Notes: generated by a model not told the origin, from the letters alone. A DNA stretch of 64,000 nt from Algibacter pacificus (GCF_008033385.1 NZ_VOGY01000005.1:1-64000), one strand, 5' to 3'. Counted from the first letter of the stretch, positions 35,149 through 43,994 are shown. Numbers and translations: made by a program.

Positions 35149-36642
35149 ATGAAAACAATATTAAATACAGTACTCTTATTAGTCTTTAGTTTGCAAATTA
35201 CGGCACAAGATGCAAACCTATTACACGATAAAAAATTCTGGAGTTCTAAACCCAGTTTAGAAACTATAAAACAAACCATAGAGGCAGGGAACAGCCCAAC
35301 AGCATTGACCTCTTCTGGTTTCGATGCTGTAACCAGTGCTATTTTTTCAAAGGCCGATTTCGAAATTGTAAAACACCTTTTAAGTTTTAAAGAAAACGAG
35401 GTTAATAAACTCACTCACGATGGAAGAACATACCTGTTTTGGGCTTCATATTCTGGAAACTTAGAGCTTGTAAATTATTTATTAGAAAACGGAGCGCGAG
35501 TAGATATTATTGATGATAAAGGAAGTTCGCCCTTAATTTTTGCAGCAGCAGCAGGAGAAACAAATACTAAAATTTATGATGCCCTAATTGCCAAAGGCGC
35601 TAATGTAAAAACCGAAACCAGTAAAGATGGCGCCAATGCCCTTTTACTTTTAATTCCGAAGGTGTCTAATTTTGATATTGTCGATTATTTTGAAACTAAA
35701 GGTGTCAGTTTAAAAAGCAAAGATCATTACGGAAATGGTGTGTTTAATTACACGGCTAAATCTGGAAATATCGATATGCTAAAAAAGCTTGTCGCTAAAG
35801 GCATTGAATATAATACCACCAATAAAAAAGGCGGCAACGCTTTTATTTTTGCTAGTCAGGGTGGTCGCGGACATTCTAACGGTATGGATGTTTTTAATTA
35901 TTTAGAAAGCTTAGGGATAAACCCAAATGTAACCACTACAGAAGGTGTAAACCCGTTGCTTAATGTAGTGTCTAGCACAAAAGATATTAATATTATAGAT
36001 TATTTTATTGGTAAAGGTATTGATGTTAATCAAGCTGATAAAAAAGGAAACACGCCCTTTATGAAAGCGGCTCAATCTAATAGTTTGGACATTGTAAAAC
36101 ATTTAGCAAAGCATAATAAAAACATTAATTTAAAGAATAAAGACGGTCAATCGGCATTAACATTGGCAGTTGAACGTAATAAACCGGAGGTTATTGAATA
36201 CTTGTTAGCCAATAATGCCGATGCGACAATTATAGATGCTAAAGGCAATAATTTGGCCTATTATTTAGTGAATGCTTTTAGCAGAAGAAACAAAGCTGGG
36301 TTTTATGAAAAAGCAGAACTTTTAAAGGCGCATAACGTTAATTTTTCATCTAAACAAGCAGATAACAATACGCTTTACCACATCGCGATTGAAAAACTAG
36401 ATTTAGATCTATTGAAATTTTTAGAACCTTCAAAAATAGATATTAATGCAAGGAATAACGACGGCCTTTCCGTGCTTCATATTGCTGCTATGAAATCTAA
36501 AGATACTACCATTTTAAAATATCTCATCGCTCAAGGTGCAGATAAAAAGGCATTAACCGAGTTCGATGAGTCGGTTTTCGATTTAGCACAAGAAAATGAA
36601 TTGCTAAAAGCTAGTGGTAGCGATATTAACTTCTTAAAATAA
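35149..36642 (+). CDS. Exported ankyrin-repeat protein
   Basis: The 497-residue protein has a signal peptide (MKTILNTVLLLVFSLQITAQ) and roughly ten ankyrin repeats from about residue 90 to 480 (GRTYLFWASYSGNLELVNYLLENGA, GNTPFMKAAQSNSLDIVKHLAKHN, GQSALTLAVERNKPEVIEYLLANNA, GLSVLHIAAMKSKDTTILKYLIAQGA). Ankyrin arrays in the periplasm bind partner proteins. It sits 7 bp after DUF6607 and 5 bp before DUF2271, so it probably works with them. It could protect against oxidants like AnkB/AnkA-type proteins, which is speculative. Confidence 0.85.
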   Translation: MKTILNTVLLLVFSLQITAQDANLLHDKKFWSSKPSLETIKQTIEAGNSPTALTSSGFDAVTSAIFSKADFEIVKHLLSFKENEVNKLTHDGRTYLFWASYSGNLELVNYLLENGARVDIIDDKGSSPLIFAAAAGETNTKIYDALIAKGANVKTETSKDGANALLLLIPKVSNFDIVDYFETKGVSLKSKDHYGNGVFNYTAKSGNIDMLKKLVAKGIEYNTTNKKGGNAFIFASQGGRGHSNGMDVFNYLESLGINPNVTTTEGVNPLLNVVSSTKDINIIDYFIGKGIDVNQADKKGNTPFMKAAQSNSLDIVKHLAKHNKNINLKNKDGQSALTLAVERNKPEVIEYLLANNADATIIDAKGNNLAYYLVNAFSRRNKAGFYEKAELLKAHNVNFSSKQADNNTLYHIAIEKLDLDLLKFLEPSKIDINARNNDGLSVLHIAAMKSKDTTILKYLIAQGADKKALTEFDESVFDLAQENELLKASGSDINFLK

Positions 36643-36647
36643 AAAAC

Positions 36648-37139
36648 ATGAAAAAAAATATTAAATCATACACTTTTTTAACGCTTCTTGCGGTAACGCT
36701 ATTAGCCACTTTTGCATTTTCAGCTAAACCAAACGCCTTTAAATACATGGTGCAAATGATTAATTATTCAGGTGAAGGGGCTTATGTTGTTATCTCCTTA
36801 ATTAACCCTGAAGGCGAGTACGAAAAAACCTTGTATATACAAGGCGACGATGACGAATGGTATCATGATATTTCGGAATGGTGGCGTTTTTACGGAAAAA
36901 CTAGAACGGATATCGACGCTATTACAGGAGCAACTATTGGAGGAGGCGAACGCGCTATAAATGTGATTGAAATTGATAACGATAAAATAGATGCTGGTTA
37001 TAGTATCCGTTTTGAAACGGCCGTAGAAGATAAAGAATACTATACCAAAGATGTAGAATTCTTACTAACATCTGAAAACGTAAAACTTAAACATGAGGGG
37101 ACAGGATACATCCGTTACGTGCGTATGATACCGCAATAA
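36648..37139 (+). CDS. DUF2271 periplasmic protein, possibly flavinylated
   Basis: The 163-residue protein has a signal peptide (to about A26) and the DUF2271 pattern: KTLYIQGDDDEWYHDISEWWRFYGK followed by D-A-I-T-G-A-T at residues 90-96 (DNA 36915-36935). That heptamer has the form of the ApbE flavinylation motif D-x-x-(S/T)-G-A-T, in which the last Thr carries FMN. DUF2271 genes commonly sit next to PepSY-type membrane reductases, and one follows here. Electron acceptance from that reductase is an inference. No apbE gene is in the window. Confidence 0.75.
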   Translation: MKKNIKSYTFLTLLAVTLLATFAFSAKPNAFKYMVQMINYSGEGAYVVISLINPEGEYEKTLYIQGDDDEWYHDISEWWRFYGKTRTDIDAITGATIGGGERAINVIEIDNDKIDAGYSIRFETAVEDKEYYTKDVEFLLTSENVKLKHEGTGYIRYVRMIPQ

Positions 37140-37184
37140 AACCTAAAAGGTACAGCACTCTTTAAAACAAAAAATATTGCAATA

Positions 37185-39386
37185 ATGACCATTTCTATTT
37201 GGAGATATAGCCACCTTATTCTGGCTATATCTTCTTCTTTATTTATTTTACTAGCCTCTGTTACGGGGATAATTTTAGCTTTCGAACCTATTTCGAATCA
37301 GCTAAAACCTTATGCTGTTCAAAATGGGGAAACGCTGTCTTTGGCGACAACCATTAGTGCGTTGCAAACGGAATACAATGAACTCATCAACATAGAAATA
37401 GACAATAATAATTTTGTTAGTGCATCGGTGATAACAAAAGATGGCGATAATGAAACGTTTTATATCAATCCGTTTACCGGAAAAAAAATTGGAGAACTTA
37501 TTGAAAAAGCACCTATTTTTAAATTTGCTACTAATTTACATCGGTCGTTATTTTTAAAATCTACGGGGCGTGCTATTATTGGTATCGTGTCTTTTTTATT
37601 GCTTTTAATGGCGATAACGGGCGTTGTTTTAATAGCTAAACGTCAAGGTGGTGCTCTAAAGTTTTTCTCTAAAATTGTAAAAGAAGCGTTTAATCAATAT
37701 TATCACATCATCATTGGTCGCTACACGCTTATTCCTATAATCATCGTTACCATTACCGGTGTTTACTTGTCTTTAGAAAAGTTTTCATTATTACCTTCGG
37801 AAAAAATTGCGCATCAATTTCCAGATGAATCTTTTGCTGAAACCCAAAAACTTGATGTTTCAGATTTTCAAATATTTCAAAATACAACTTTAGAAGAGGT
37901 CGAGCATTTGGAATTCCCTTTTTCTGATGATATTGAAGACTATTTTACCTTAAAATTAAAAGATAAAGAAATACTTGTAAATCAGTTTTCGGGTGCTATA
38001 ATTAGTAATCAAAAAAAGCCATTAATTACACAAGCCTCAAACTTTAGTTTTGTCTTGCATACTGGGCAAGGAAGTGTATGGTGGTCTCTTGTTTTACTAT
38101 TAACTTGTATCGCTATTTTATTTTTTATTTATTCTGGTTTTGCTATGAGTATTAGGCGTACAAAAAACAGGGTGGTGCCAAAAAATAAATTCAAAAAAGA
38201 CGAATCGGAATATATTATTCTTATTGGATCGGAAACAGGAAGCACCTTCAGACTAGCAAATGCTTTTTTTAATGCGCTTTTAGAAACAGGAAAAACCGTT
38301 TTTATTACTGAATTGAACAAATATTCAAGTTTTAAAAAAGCCAAACATCTTATTGTTTTTACATCGACTTACGGCGAGGGTGAAGCGCCTACAAATGCCA
38401 GTAATTTTGAAAAATTAGTTCACAGCATTAATCAAACAAATACCATACAATATGCTGTGGTTGGTTTCGGTTCTTTGGCTTATCCAGATTATTGTAAATA
38501 TGCTATTATGGTAGATGCGATGTTGCAATTACATCAAAATTTTATTCCAACTATTCCACTTCAAAAAATTAATAATCAATCGTTTTCAGATTTTAATGTT
38601 TGGGTAAAAACATGGAGTGAGAGTCAAGGTTTAAAGCTCGATATAAAAGAACCTGTAAGTAGAATAGATTCTAAAAAGCAAATAACGTTTCAGTTGGTTG
38701 AACGTACAGCAATAAATAAAGATCAATCTTTTTTGCTTCATTTAAAACCGAATAAAAAAATAAAATTTCAATCGGGTGATTTACTTTCAATTTATCCCGA
38801 AAATAACACGGTAGAACGCTTGTATTCTATTGCAAAACTGGATGATAATGTACTGTTAAGTATTAAAAAACATGAGTTCGGATTGGTTTCAAATTTCTTT
38901 AACACCTTAAATATAAACGACATGATTACTGCTTGCATAAAACTAAATGCCGAATTTTATATCCCCAAAAAAGCTAAAGAAGTCGTTATGATTTGCAATG
39001 GGACAGGTATTGCTCCATTTTTAGGTATGTTAAATGATGAGACCAAATTGACAAAAAAATATCTGTTCTGGGGCGGGCGAACCAAAGCATCACTTAAAAT
39101 ATATGCACCACTAATAGATCGTGCTTTTTATAGCAAAGGGCTTTCTGGTTTTTATGTGAGTTTTTCTCAGGAGGAAAATCAGAAAAAATATGTTCAGAAT
39201 TTAATTATGGAACAAGCAGTTATTATTTCACGAGTTTTAAAAACAGGTGGAGTTATCATGATTTGTGGTTCTGTTGCCATGCAAAACGGTGTATTAGCCG
39301 TTCTTGATGACATTACGTCAATGGAGTTAAATTTACCTTTAAGTGCTTTTCAAGATAACAATCAAATAAAAACGGACTGCTATTAA
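37185..39386 (+). CDS. PepSY membrane protein fused to flavodoxin/FNR reductase
   Basis: The 733-residue protein has four TM helices (about 8-30, 128-150, 176-197, 298-320) with histidines H10, H119, H174 and H292 placed as possible b-haem ligands, and PepSY-type loops between them. A cytoplasmic flavodoxin domain follows (about 343-480; FMN loop GSETGSTFRLA, STYGEGEAPT), then an FAD/NAD(P)H reductase part (LYSIAKL, ICNGTGIAPFLGML, FWGGRTKASL). It resembles sulfite-reductase-flavoprotein-like diaphorases. It should move electrons from NADPH through the membrane to the periplasm, for example to DUF2271 or to ferric haem or siderophore. Confidence 0.85.
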   Translation: MTISIWRYSHLILAISSSLFILLASVTGIILAFEPISNQLKPYAVQNGETLSLATTISALQTEYNELINIEIDNNNFVSASVITKDGDNETFYINPFTGKKIGELIEKAPIFKFATNLHRSLFLKSTGRAIIGIVSFLLLLMAITGVVLIAKRQGGALKFFSKIVKEAFNQYYHIIIGRYTLIPIIIVTITGVYLSLEKFSLLPSEKIAHQFPDESFAETQKLDVSDFQIFQNTTLEEVEHLEFPFSDDIEDYFTLKLKDKEILVNQFSGAIISNQKKPLITQASNFSFVLHTGQGSVWWSLVLLLTCIAILFFIYSGFAMSIRRTKNRVVPKNKFKKDESEYIILIGSETGSTFRLANAFFNALLETGKTVFITELNKYSSFKKAKHLIVFTSTYGEGEAPTNASNFEKLVHSINQTNTIQYAVVGFGSLAYPDYCKYAIMVDAMLQLHQNFIPTIPLQKINNQSFSDFNVWVKTWSESQGLKLDIKEPVSRIDSKKQITFQLVERTAINKDQSFLLHLKPNKKIKFQSGDLLSIYPENNTVERLYSIAKLDDNVLLSIKKHEFGLVSNFFNTLNINDMITACIKLNAEFYIPKKAKEVVMICNGTGIAPFLGMLNDETKLTKKYLFWGGRTKASLKIYAPLIDRAFYSKGLSGFYVSFSQEENQKKYVQNLIMEQAVIISRVLKTGGVIMICGSVAMQNGVLAVLDDITSMELNLPLSAFQDNNQIKTDCY

Positions 39387-39397
39387 AAAGATAGATT

Positions 39398-39754
39398 ATG
39401 TGTAGAAATAGTATTAAAATTTTATCTAGAGTGCCTTCGGGAGAGCTTTCTTTTTGTAGTGAATGTGGGGTGTATCATTTGGAATTCAATAATATATATT
39501 TAGAATTAAAACAGAGTGAATTTAAGCAATTTAAAGATTATATAATCAATATAGAAATCGATTATTGGGAAAATAAATACGCTTGTGCCAAGGTGCAGCG
39601 TAAAATTCCAATTCCGTCCATGCAATCTAATTTGGTGCTTATGTTTAAACGGGAAGAAATTAAAGAATTACAAGCGCTGTTTAACCTAGAAAATCGTACA
39701 GGAATAAGTGTTTTAAACTTAAAAGATATTGATTACACGTTTATTTTAAACTAA
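39398..39754 (+). CDS. DUF6686 family small cysteine-containing protein
   Basis: This 118-residue cytoplasmic protein has CxxC-type cysteines near the N-terminus (MCRNS at 2, FCSECGVYHLEF at about 19-30) that could bind a metal. The rest is LELKQSEFKQFKDYI and a short helical C-terminus. I assign it to DUF6686 from memory of the pattern; no function is known. It is the last gene of the iron-locus operon, 11 bp after the reductase. Confidence 0.65.
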   Translation: MCRNSIKILSRVPSGELSFCSECGVYHLEFNNIYLELKQSEFKQFKDYIINIEIDYWENKYACAKVQRKIPIPSMQSNLVLMFKREEIKELQALFNLENRTGISVLNLKDIDYTFILN

Positions 39755-39769
39755 TTAAATAGCTGTAAA

Positions 39770-39835
39770 TACACGAAAATTAAAAAAGTAAACTCTATTT
39801 TTTTTACGGAAACCAGGGGTTTCAAATTTCGTGTA
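39770..39835. repeat. Nested inverted repeat between convergent genes
   Basis: TACACGAAAATT (39770-39781) pairs with AAATTTCGTGTA (39824-39835) with one mismatch. It encloses a second hairpin GAAACC-AGG-GGTTTC (39809-39823) and an eight-T run. It may act as a two-way terminator for the DUF6686 and ferredoxin genes. Related words (AATTCGTGAATTTGTGGC) follow at about 39857, as in dispersed CGTG-type repeats of Bacteroidota. Confidence 0.5.
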
Positions 39836-39888
39836 ATTTAACACATACGCTTTAAAAATAAATTCGTGAATTTGTGGCAAAAAACACA

Positions 39889-40119
39889 CTAAACCTGTTT
39901 TACCGAAATAATTTTAACCGGGCAGGCTTTAGCTGCATGATCCGCAGCTTCAAAAATAAGCTCATCGTTAGATTTTAAAGTGAAAAATCCTTTTTTATCT
40001 TGACCATGCAGCAATACGGTTTTTCCGTCTTTTTTCGACATCTGAAACTGTTCTGGGGCCAACTCGACACAGTAGTTACAACCAATACATTTTTTCCGCT
40101 GTAGCGTGATAACAACCAT
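39889..40119 (-). CDS. Single [4Fe-4S] ferredoxin
   Basis: The 76-residue protein has one cluster motif: C11-x-x-C14-x-x-C17 (CIGCNYC) plus C66-P (KACPVKI). The other motif is absent, so it binds one [4Fe-4S] cluster (it is of the ferredoxin/Fer4_13-like type). Its ATG overlaps the stop of the upstream U32 peptidase gene (TAATG). Such a ferredoxin may deliver electrons for the tRNA hydroxylase TrhP, which is an iron-sulfur protein; this is an inference from the coupling. Confidence 0.88.
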   Translation of the reverse strand: MVVITLQRKKCIGCNYCVELAPEQFQMSKKDGKTVLLHGQDKKGFFTLKSNDELIFEAADHAAKACPVKIISVKQV

Positions 40120-41363
40120 TAGGCTTCTACTTTATTTTCAACAATTTTATATAGTTTATCAGACTGGCGGATTCTAAACGGTAGTTTTATAGTTACCAAA
40201 TCGCCTTTTGTGCCTTCACTTAATTTTTGGTCGTTTACTAAAAATTCTTCAACCACTAATTCTTGCGCACCTGTTGTTGGTCCGGTAATTAAAATGGTAT
40301 CGCCAACATTAATATTGTAAGCTTCAATTTTAAACTCACCCACATTAGCTTTAGGAAAAAAGTGTGTACCTTTTCCAATATAGACTTTCTTTTGTGTGGC
40401 GTGCGATCCAGAACCTTTACTCCATTCTCCAAGTTTTTGCCCCAAATAATACCCACTCCAAAAACCACGATTGTAAACCGTTTCTAGGGTTTGCATCCAG
40501 CTTATTACTTCTTCTTTATTATAAGTTCCGTTCTCAATACTATCAATAGCTTCGCGGTAACATTTTATCACTTTTGCCACATATTCTGGCGCGCGACCTC
40601 GACCTTCAATTTTTAAAACTTTTATACCAGCATCGACCACTTCATCTAAAAAATCGATGGTGCATAAATCTTTAGGCGACATAATATACTCGTTATCCAA
40701 CTCCATTTCAAAACCAGTTTCCTGGTCGATTACGGTATATTTTTTTCTGCAATTTTGTTTACAAGCCCCTCGGTTTGCCGATGAGTTTTGCGAATGTAAA
40801 CTCATATAACATTTACCGGAAACCGCCATGCATAGCGCACCGTGACCAAAGATTTCTATCTCAACCAGTTTTCCCGATGGGCCTTTTATTTGTTCTTTTT
40901 CAATCTGCTCGGTAATTTTTTTAACCTGGCGTAAACTTAACTCACGACTTAAAACCATAGTATCGGCAAACATAGCATAGAACTTAACCGTTTCAATGTT
41001 AGTTACGTTAATTTGGGTAGAAATATGCACTTCCATTTGCTGCTCTCTGGCCATCGCAATTACCGATTGGTCCATAGCAATCACAGCCGTTATATTGGCT
41101 GCTTTAGCTTGTGTAATTAGGGTTTTTACGATGGATAAATCGTGATCGTAAATTATAGTGTTTAAAGTTAAATAACTTCTTACGCCCTTAGCTTCACAAC
41201 GTTTTGCTATTTCTGGTAAATCATCTAAGGTAAAATTTACCGAAGCTCTAGCACGCATATTTAATTGCTCTACACCAAAGTAAACCGAATCTGCACCATT
41301 ATCTAAAGCTGCTTGTAGCGATTCAAAATTACCGGCAGGCGCCATTAATTCTATGTTTTGCAT
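40119..41363 (-). CDS. trhP: U32 peptidase-family tRNA hydroxylation protein TrhP
   Basis: The 414-residue protein belongs to peptidase family U32 of the YegQ type: ELMAPAGNFESLQAALDNGADSVYFG, HGALCMAVSGKCYMSL and RGACKQNCRKKY, whose cysteines probably hold an Fe-S cluster. YegQ/TrhP performs the prephenate-dependent route to 5-hydroxyuridine at position 34 of tRNAs. The gene lies between trhO (10 bp upstream) and a ferredoxin gene (overlapping), which supports the tRNA role over proteolysis. The length is slightly below E. coli TrhP. Confidence 0.88.
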   Translation of the reverse strand: MQNIELMAPAGNFESLQAALDNGADSVYFGVEQLNMRARASVNFTLDDLPEIAKRCEAKGVRSYLTLNTIIYDHDLSIVKTLITQAKAANITAVIAMDQSVIAMAREQQMEVHISTQINVTNIETVKFYAMFADTMVLSRELSLRQVKKITEQIEKEQIKGPSGKLVEIEIFGHGALCMAVSGKCYMSLHSQNSSANRGACKQNCRKKYTVIDQETGFEMELDNEYIMSPKDLCTIDFLDEVVDAGIKVLKIEGRGRAPEYVAKVIKCYREAIDSIENGTYNKEEVISWMQTLETVYNRGFWSGYYLGQKLGEWSKGSGSHATQKKVYIGKGTHFFPKANVGEFKIEAYNINVGDTILITGPTTGAQELVVEEFLVNDQKLSEGTKGDLVTIKLPFRIRQSDKLYKIVENKVEA

Positions 41364-41373
41364 AACTGTAGAT

Positions 41374-42447
41374 TTAGATTTTATCGACTTTTAAAGTCTC
41401 AAAAATGTTACGTAAATCCTTTTTATATGGTAAGTGGTCGGCACGACCTTTCTTAAAAATATCGTTACTATTACCTTGGCCTTTTCGCAATGCTTTTTGT
41501 TCTTCGTATGGCAAAGCATGAATTTCTTTACAGTTTGTAGAACAGCAATTATTCATTTCTTCCTTGCAAGTGTCGCACTGAATAAATAATAAATGGCAAG
41601 CCTCGTTTGCACAGTTGGTGTGCACATCGAAAGGGGTGCCGCATTGGTGGCAATTCGCAATTACGTCATCACTAATACGTTCTGCACGGCGCTCATCGAA
41701 CACAAAATTCTGACCTAAAAATTTATTTTCTAGGTTCTGTTCTTTCACCTGGCGTGTATATTCAATAATACCACCTTCTAACTGAAACACATTTTTAAAA
41801 CCTTTATGTTTAAAGTAAGCGCTCGCCTTTTCGCAACGGATGCCACCGGTGCAATACATTACTAAATTTTTATCTTCTTTGTGAGATTTTAAATCGTCTT
41901 CAATAATATCTAGAGATTCTCTAAAGGTATCCACATCAGGCGTTACAGCATTTTTAAAATGCCCAATTTCACTCTCGTAGTGGTTTCGCATATCCACCAA
42001 AACGGTATTTTCATCTTCAATTAATGCATTGAATTTGTCAGCATCCACATGTACACCTTTATTACGCACATCAAAGGTATCGTCATTCAAGCCATCGGCA
42101 ACAATTTTGTTACGCACTTTCACTTTCAACTTCAAAAAGGATTTATTATCCTGCTCAACAGCAATATTTAACCGAATATCTTTCAAGAAATCTATGGTAT
42201 CCAAATGCGATTTAAATTCATTAAATCGGTCGGCTGGTAAAGATAATTGTCCGTTAATTCCCTCATGAGCCACATAAATTCTACCCAAAACGTCCATCGC
42301 GTCCCAAGTTAAAAACAAATGATCTCTAAAAATTTGTGGATTGCCAATTTTGGCATATTGATAAAAAGAAAGTGTTAATCGACTTTTTCCTGCGTTGTCA
42401 ATTAATTCGGCCCTTTCTTCTGCGCTTAATTTGTTGTACAGTTGCAT
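41374..42447 (-). CDS. trhO: Rhodanese-domain tRNA uridine hydroxylase TrhO
   Basis: The 357-residue protein has the YceA/TrhO architecture: an acylphosphatase-like N-terminal UPF0176 domain, a rhodanese domain (about 120-215) with active-site Cys in MYCTGGIRCEK, and a Cys-rich C-terminal tail (CHQCGTPFDVHTNC, CDTCKEEMNNCC) that probably binds zinc. TrhO makes 5-hydroxyuridine-34 in tRNA by an O2-dependent route. It is the first gene of the trhO-trhP-ferredoxin operon. Its promoter box lies about 40 bp upstream. Confidence 0.93.
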   Translation of the reverse strand: MQLYNKLSAEERAELIDNAGKSRLTLSFYQYAKIGNPQIFRDHLFLTWDAMDVLGRIYVAHEGINGQLSLPADRFNEFKSHLDTIDFLKDIRLNIAVEQDNKSFLKLKVKVRNKIVADGLNDDTFDVRNKGVHVDADKFNALIEDENTVLVDMRNHYESEIGHFKNAVTPDVDTFRESLDIIEDDLKSHKEDKNLVMYCTGGIRCEKASAYFKHKGFKNVFQLEGGIIEYTRQVKEQNLENKFLGQNFVFDERRAERISDDVIANCHQCGTPFDVHTNCANEACHLLFIQCDTCKEEMNNCCSTNCKEIHALPYEEQKALRKGQGNSNDIFKKGRADHLPYKKDLRNIFETLKVDKI

Positions 42448-42486
42448 GCTATACTAAGTTTTAAGGTTAAGAAATATTTTAAGCGG

Positions 42487-42494
42487 CAAAGATA
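42487..42494 (-). promoter_or_regulatory. -7 box of the trhO operon
   Basis: The minus strand reads TATCTTTG, an exact TAnnTTTG match. It gives a leader of about 36 nt for trhO. It lies between structured element B and the gene, the same order as at element A. Confidence 0.5.
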
Positions 42495-42534
42495 ATATTT
42501 TCAAAGCAACTCAGCCTTAGAATGAAAATCTTTT

Positions 42535-42625
42535 GGGCGCTCCCCGAAAAGGGTCGGGCTATTCGTTACAAGTCCGCGCACCTCCTTGCGTCGGGCTGTG
42601 GGCTTTTCACTACTATCCCTAGCGC
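42535..42625 (-). repeat. Dispersed structured element, copy B
   Basis: On the minus strand GCGCT opens and AGCGC closes the element. Inside are GAAAAGCCCACAGC, a CGCA/TGCG hairpin, CGGACTTGTAACGAATAGCCC and a CCC/GGG hairpin. It matches copy A at 11690-11784, with the closing stem changed from GCGTT/AACGC to GCGCT/AGCGC (compensatory). It lies upstream of the trhO promoter and downstream of the terminator of a small minus-strand gene. It is part of the 512-bp stretch 42448-42959, which otherwise contains that small gene and the trhO and recA promoters. Confidence 0.65.
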
Positions 42626-42688
42626 GTGTGTTTGCTTATGTTTTTTCTTAATTCAATGTATAAGTGTATTTTCATAAATAAGGGCATC

Positions 42689-42724
42689 ATAAAAAAAAAC
42701 GCCTAAATAATACATATTTAAGCG
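42689..42724 (-). terminator. Strong terminator after the small ORF divergent from recA
   Basis: On the minus strand CGCTTAAATA and TATTTAGGCG form a 10-bp stem (one G-U pair) around TGTAT, followed by nine Ts. The left arm contains the TAA stop of the small ORF, so the terminator belongs to it. Confidence 0.8.
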
Positions 42725-42882
42725 CTCTTCGAATTAGTTAATAATAATTGTTTTTTTTGATAAATTTCATAGCAAACAATTTTCCCTTTTTCATATAACA
42801 GATGTAAAATAAGTAAAATGGTTGCGTAGGGAGGCTTAATTTCTTCTAAATACCAATTAATCAGCTTTATGGAAATCTCCAT
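42718..42882 (-). CDS. Small 54-residue protein divergent from recA
   Basis: From ATG 42882 the product is 54 residues: an amphipathic start (MEISIKLINWYLEEIKPPY), a hydrophobic helix (ATILLILHLLYEKG) and a basic tail. It matches no family I know. Its stop codon is inside the stem of a strong terminator on the same strand, which argues that the frame is expressed. A longer form from 42993 would overlap the recA start and is less likely. No convincing promoter was found, which keeps confidence moderate. Confidence 0.45.
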   Translation of the reverse strand: MEISIKLINWYLEEIKPPYATILLILHLLYEKGKIVCYEIYQKKQLLLTNSKSA

Positions 42883-42899
42883 TATGTTGAAAACTATTA

Positions 42900-42930
42900 T
42901 TGTATCCTCACAAAAGATGTAGTAATTTAG
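42900..42930 (+). promoter_or_regulatory. Probable recA promoter
   Basis: TTG (42900-42902), 20 nt, then TAATTTAG (42923-42930), one mismatch from TAnnTTTG. The leader would be about 25 nt. No LexA-type palindrome was recognised. Confidence 0.45.
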
Positions 42931-42959
42931 CAAATAAATCTTCAGATAAAAAATATATA

Positions 42960-43967
42960 ATGAGCAGCGAAAAAGAAGCGAAATTAAAAGCACTAAAACT
43001 TACTTTAGATAAATTAGATAAAGCCTACGGAAAAGGGACAGTAATGAAAATGAGCGATGCCGCTATTCAAGATGTCGAAGCTATTCCTTCCGGATCACTA
43101 GGATTAGATATCGCCTTAGGTGTTGGCGGTTATCCACGTGGCCGTGTTATTGAAATATACGGACCAGAATCATCGGGTAAAACCACATTAACATTACACG
43201 CTATTGCCGAAGCTCAAAAAGCGGGTGGTATTGCTGCTTTTATTGATGCTGAGCATGCTTTCGATCGTTTTTATGCCGAAAAACTTGGTGTCGATATCGA
43301 TAATTTAATTATTTCTCAACCCGATAATGGGGAGCAAGCTTTAGAAATTGCCGATAATTTAATTCGTTCTGGTGCTATTGATATTGTTGTGGTCGATTCG
43401 GTTGCGGCATTAACCCCAAAAAGTGAAATTGAAGGTGAAATGGGAGATTCTAAAATGGGATTACATGCCCGTTTAATGTCTCAAGCTTTACGTAAACTTA
43501 CAGGGTCTATTAGTAAAACAAATTGTACCGTAATATTTATTAACCAATTGCGTGAAAAAATTGGTGTTATGTTTGGTAATCCTGAAACAACAACGGGTGG
43601 TAATGCCTTAAAATTCTACGCATCGGTACGTTTAGATATTCGTCGTTCTACACAAATTAAAAGTAGTAATGGTGATGTTTTAGGTAACAAAACTAGAGTG
43701 AAAGTGGTGAAAAACAAAGTAGCGCCACCATTTAAAATGGCCGAATTCGATATTATGTACGGGGAAGGTGTTAGTAAAGTTGGTGAAATTCTTGATGTTG
43801 CCGTAGAATACGAAATTGTTAAGAAAAGCGGCTCTTGGTTTAGTTATGAAGATACCAAGCTTGGCCAAGGTCGTGATGCTGTAAAAGCCATTATAAAAGA
43901 CAATCCAGAGCTTTTTGATGAGTTAGAACAAAAAATAAAAGTAGCTATTAAAGAAGGTGTTAATTAA
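42960..43967 (+). CDS. recA: Recombinase RecA
   Basis: RecA forms filaments on single-stranded DNA, drives strand exchange and triggers SOS cleavage. From ATG 42960 ([19 protein letters not shown]) the protein has 335 residues. It shows KGTVMKM, Walker [67 protein letters not shown], and a normal C-terminal domain. A TTG at 42900 in the same frame overlaps the promoter and is not the start. A terminator follows at once. Confidence 0.98.
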   Translation: MSSEKEAKLKALKLTLDKLDKAYGKGTVMKMSDAAIQDVEAIPSGSLGLDIALGVGGYPRGRVIEIYGPESSGKTTLTLHAIAEAQKAGGIAAFIDAEHAFDRFYAEKLGVDIDNLIISQPDNGEQALEIADNLIRSGAIDIVVVDSVAALTPKSEIEGEMGDSKMGLHARLMSQALRKLTGSISKTNCTVIFINQLREKIGVMFGNPETTTGGNALKFYASVRLDIRRSTQIKSSNGDVLGNKTRVKVVKNKVAPPFKMAEFDIMYGEGVSKVGEILDVAVEYEIVKKSGSWFSYEDTKLGQGRDAVKAIIKDNPELFDELEQKIKVAIKEGVN

Positions 43968-43994
43968 AATAGTATTTTCTTTTAAAAATATAAA

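Noticed and set aside
42900-42959. Extended recA N-terminus from TTG 42900
   Set aside because: That TTG is the -33 element of the promoter; [12 protein letters not shown] at 42960 is the conserved start.
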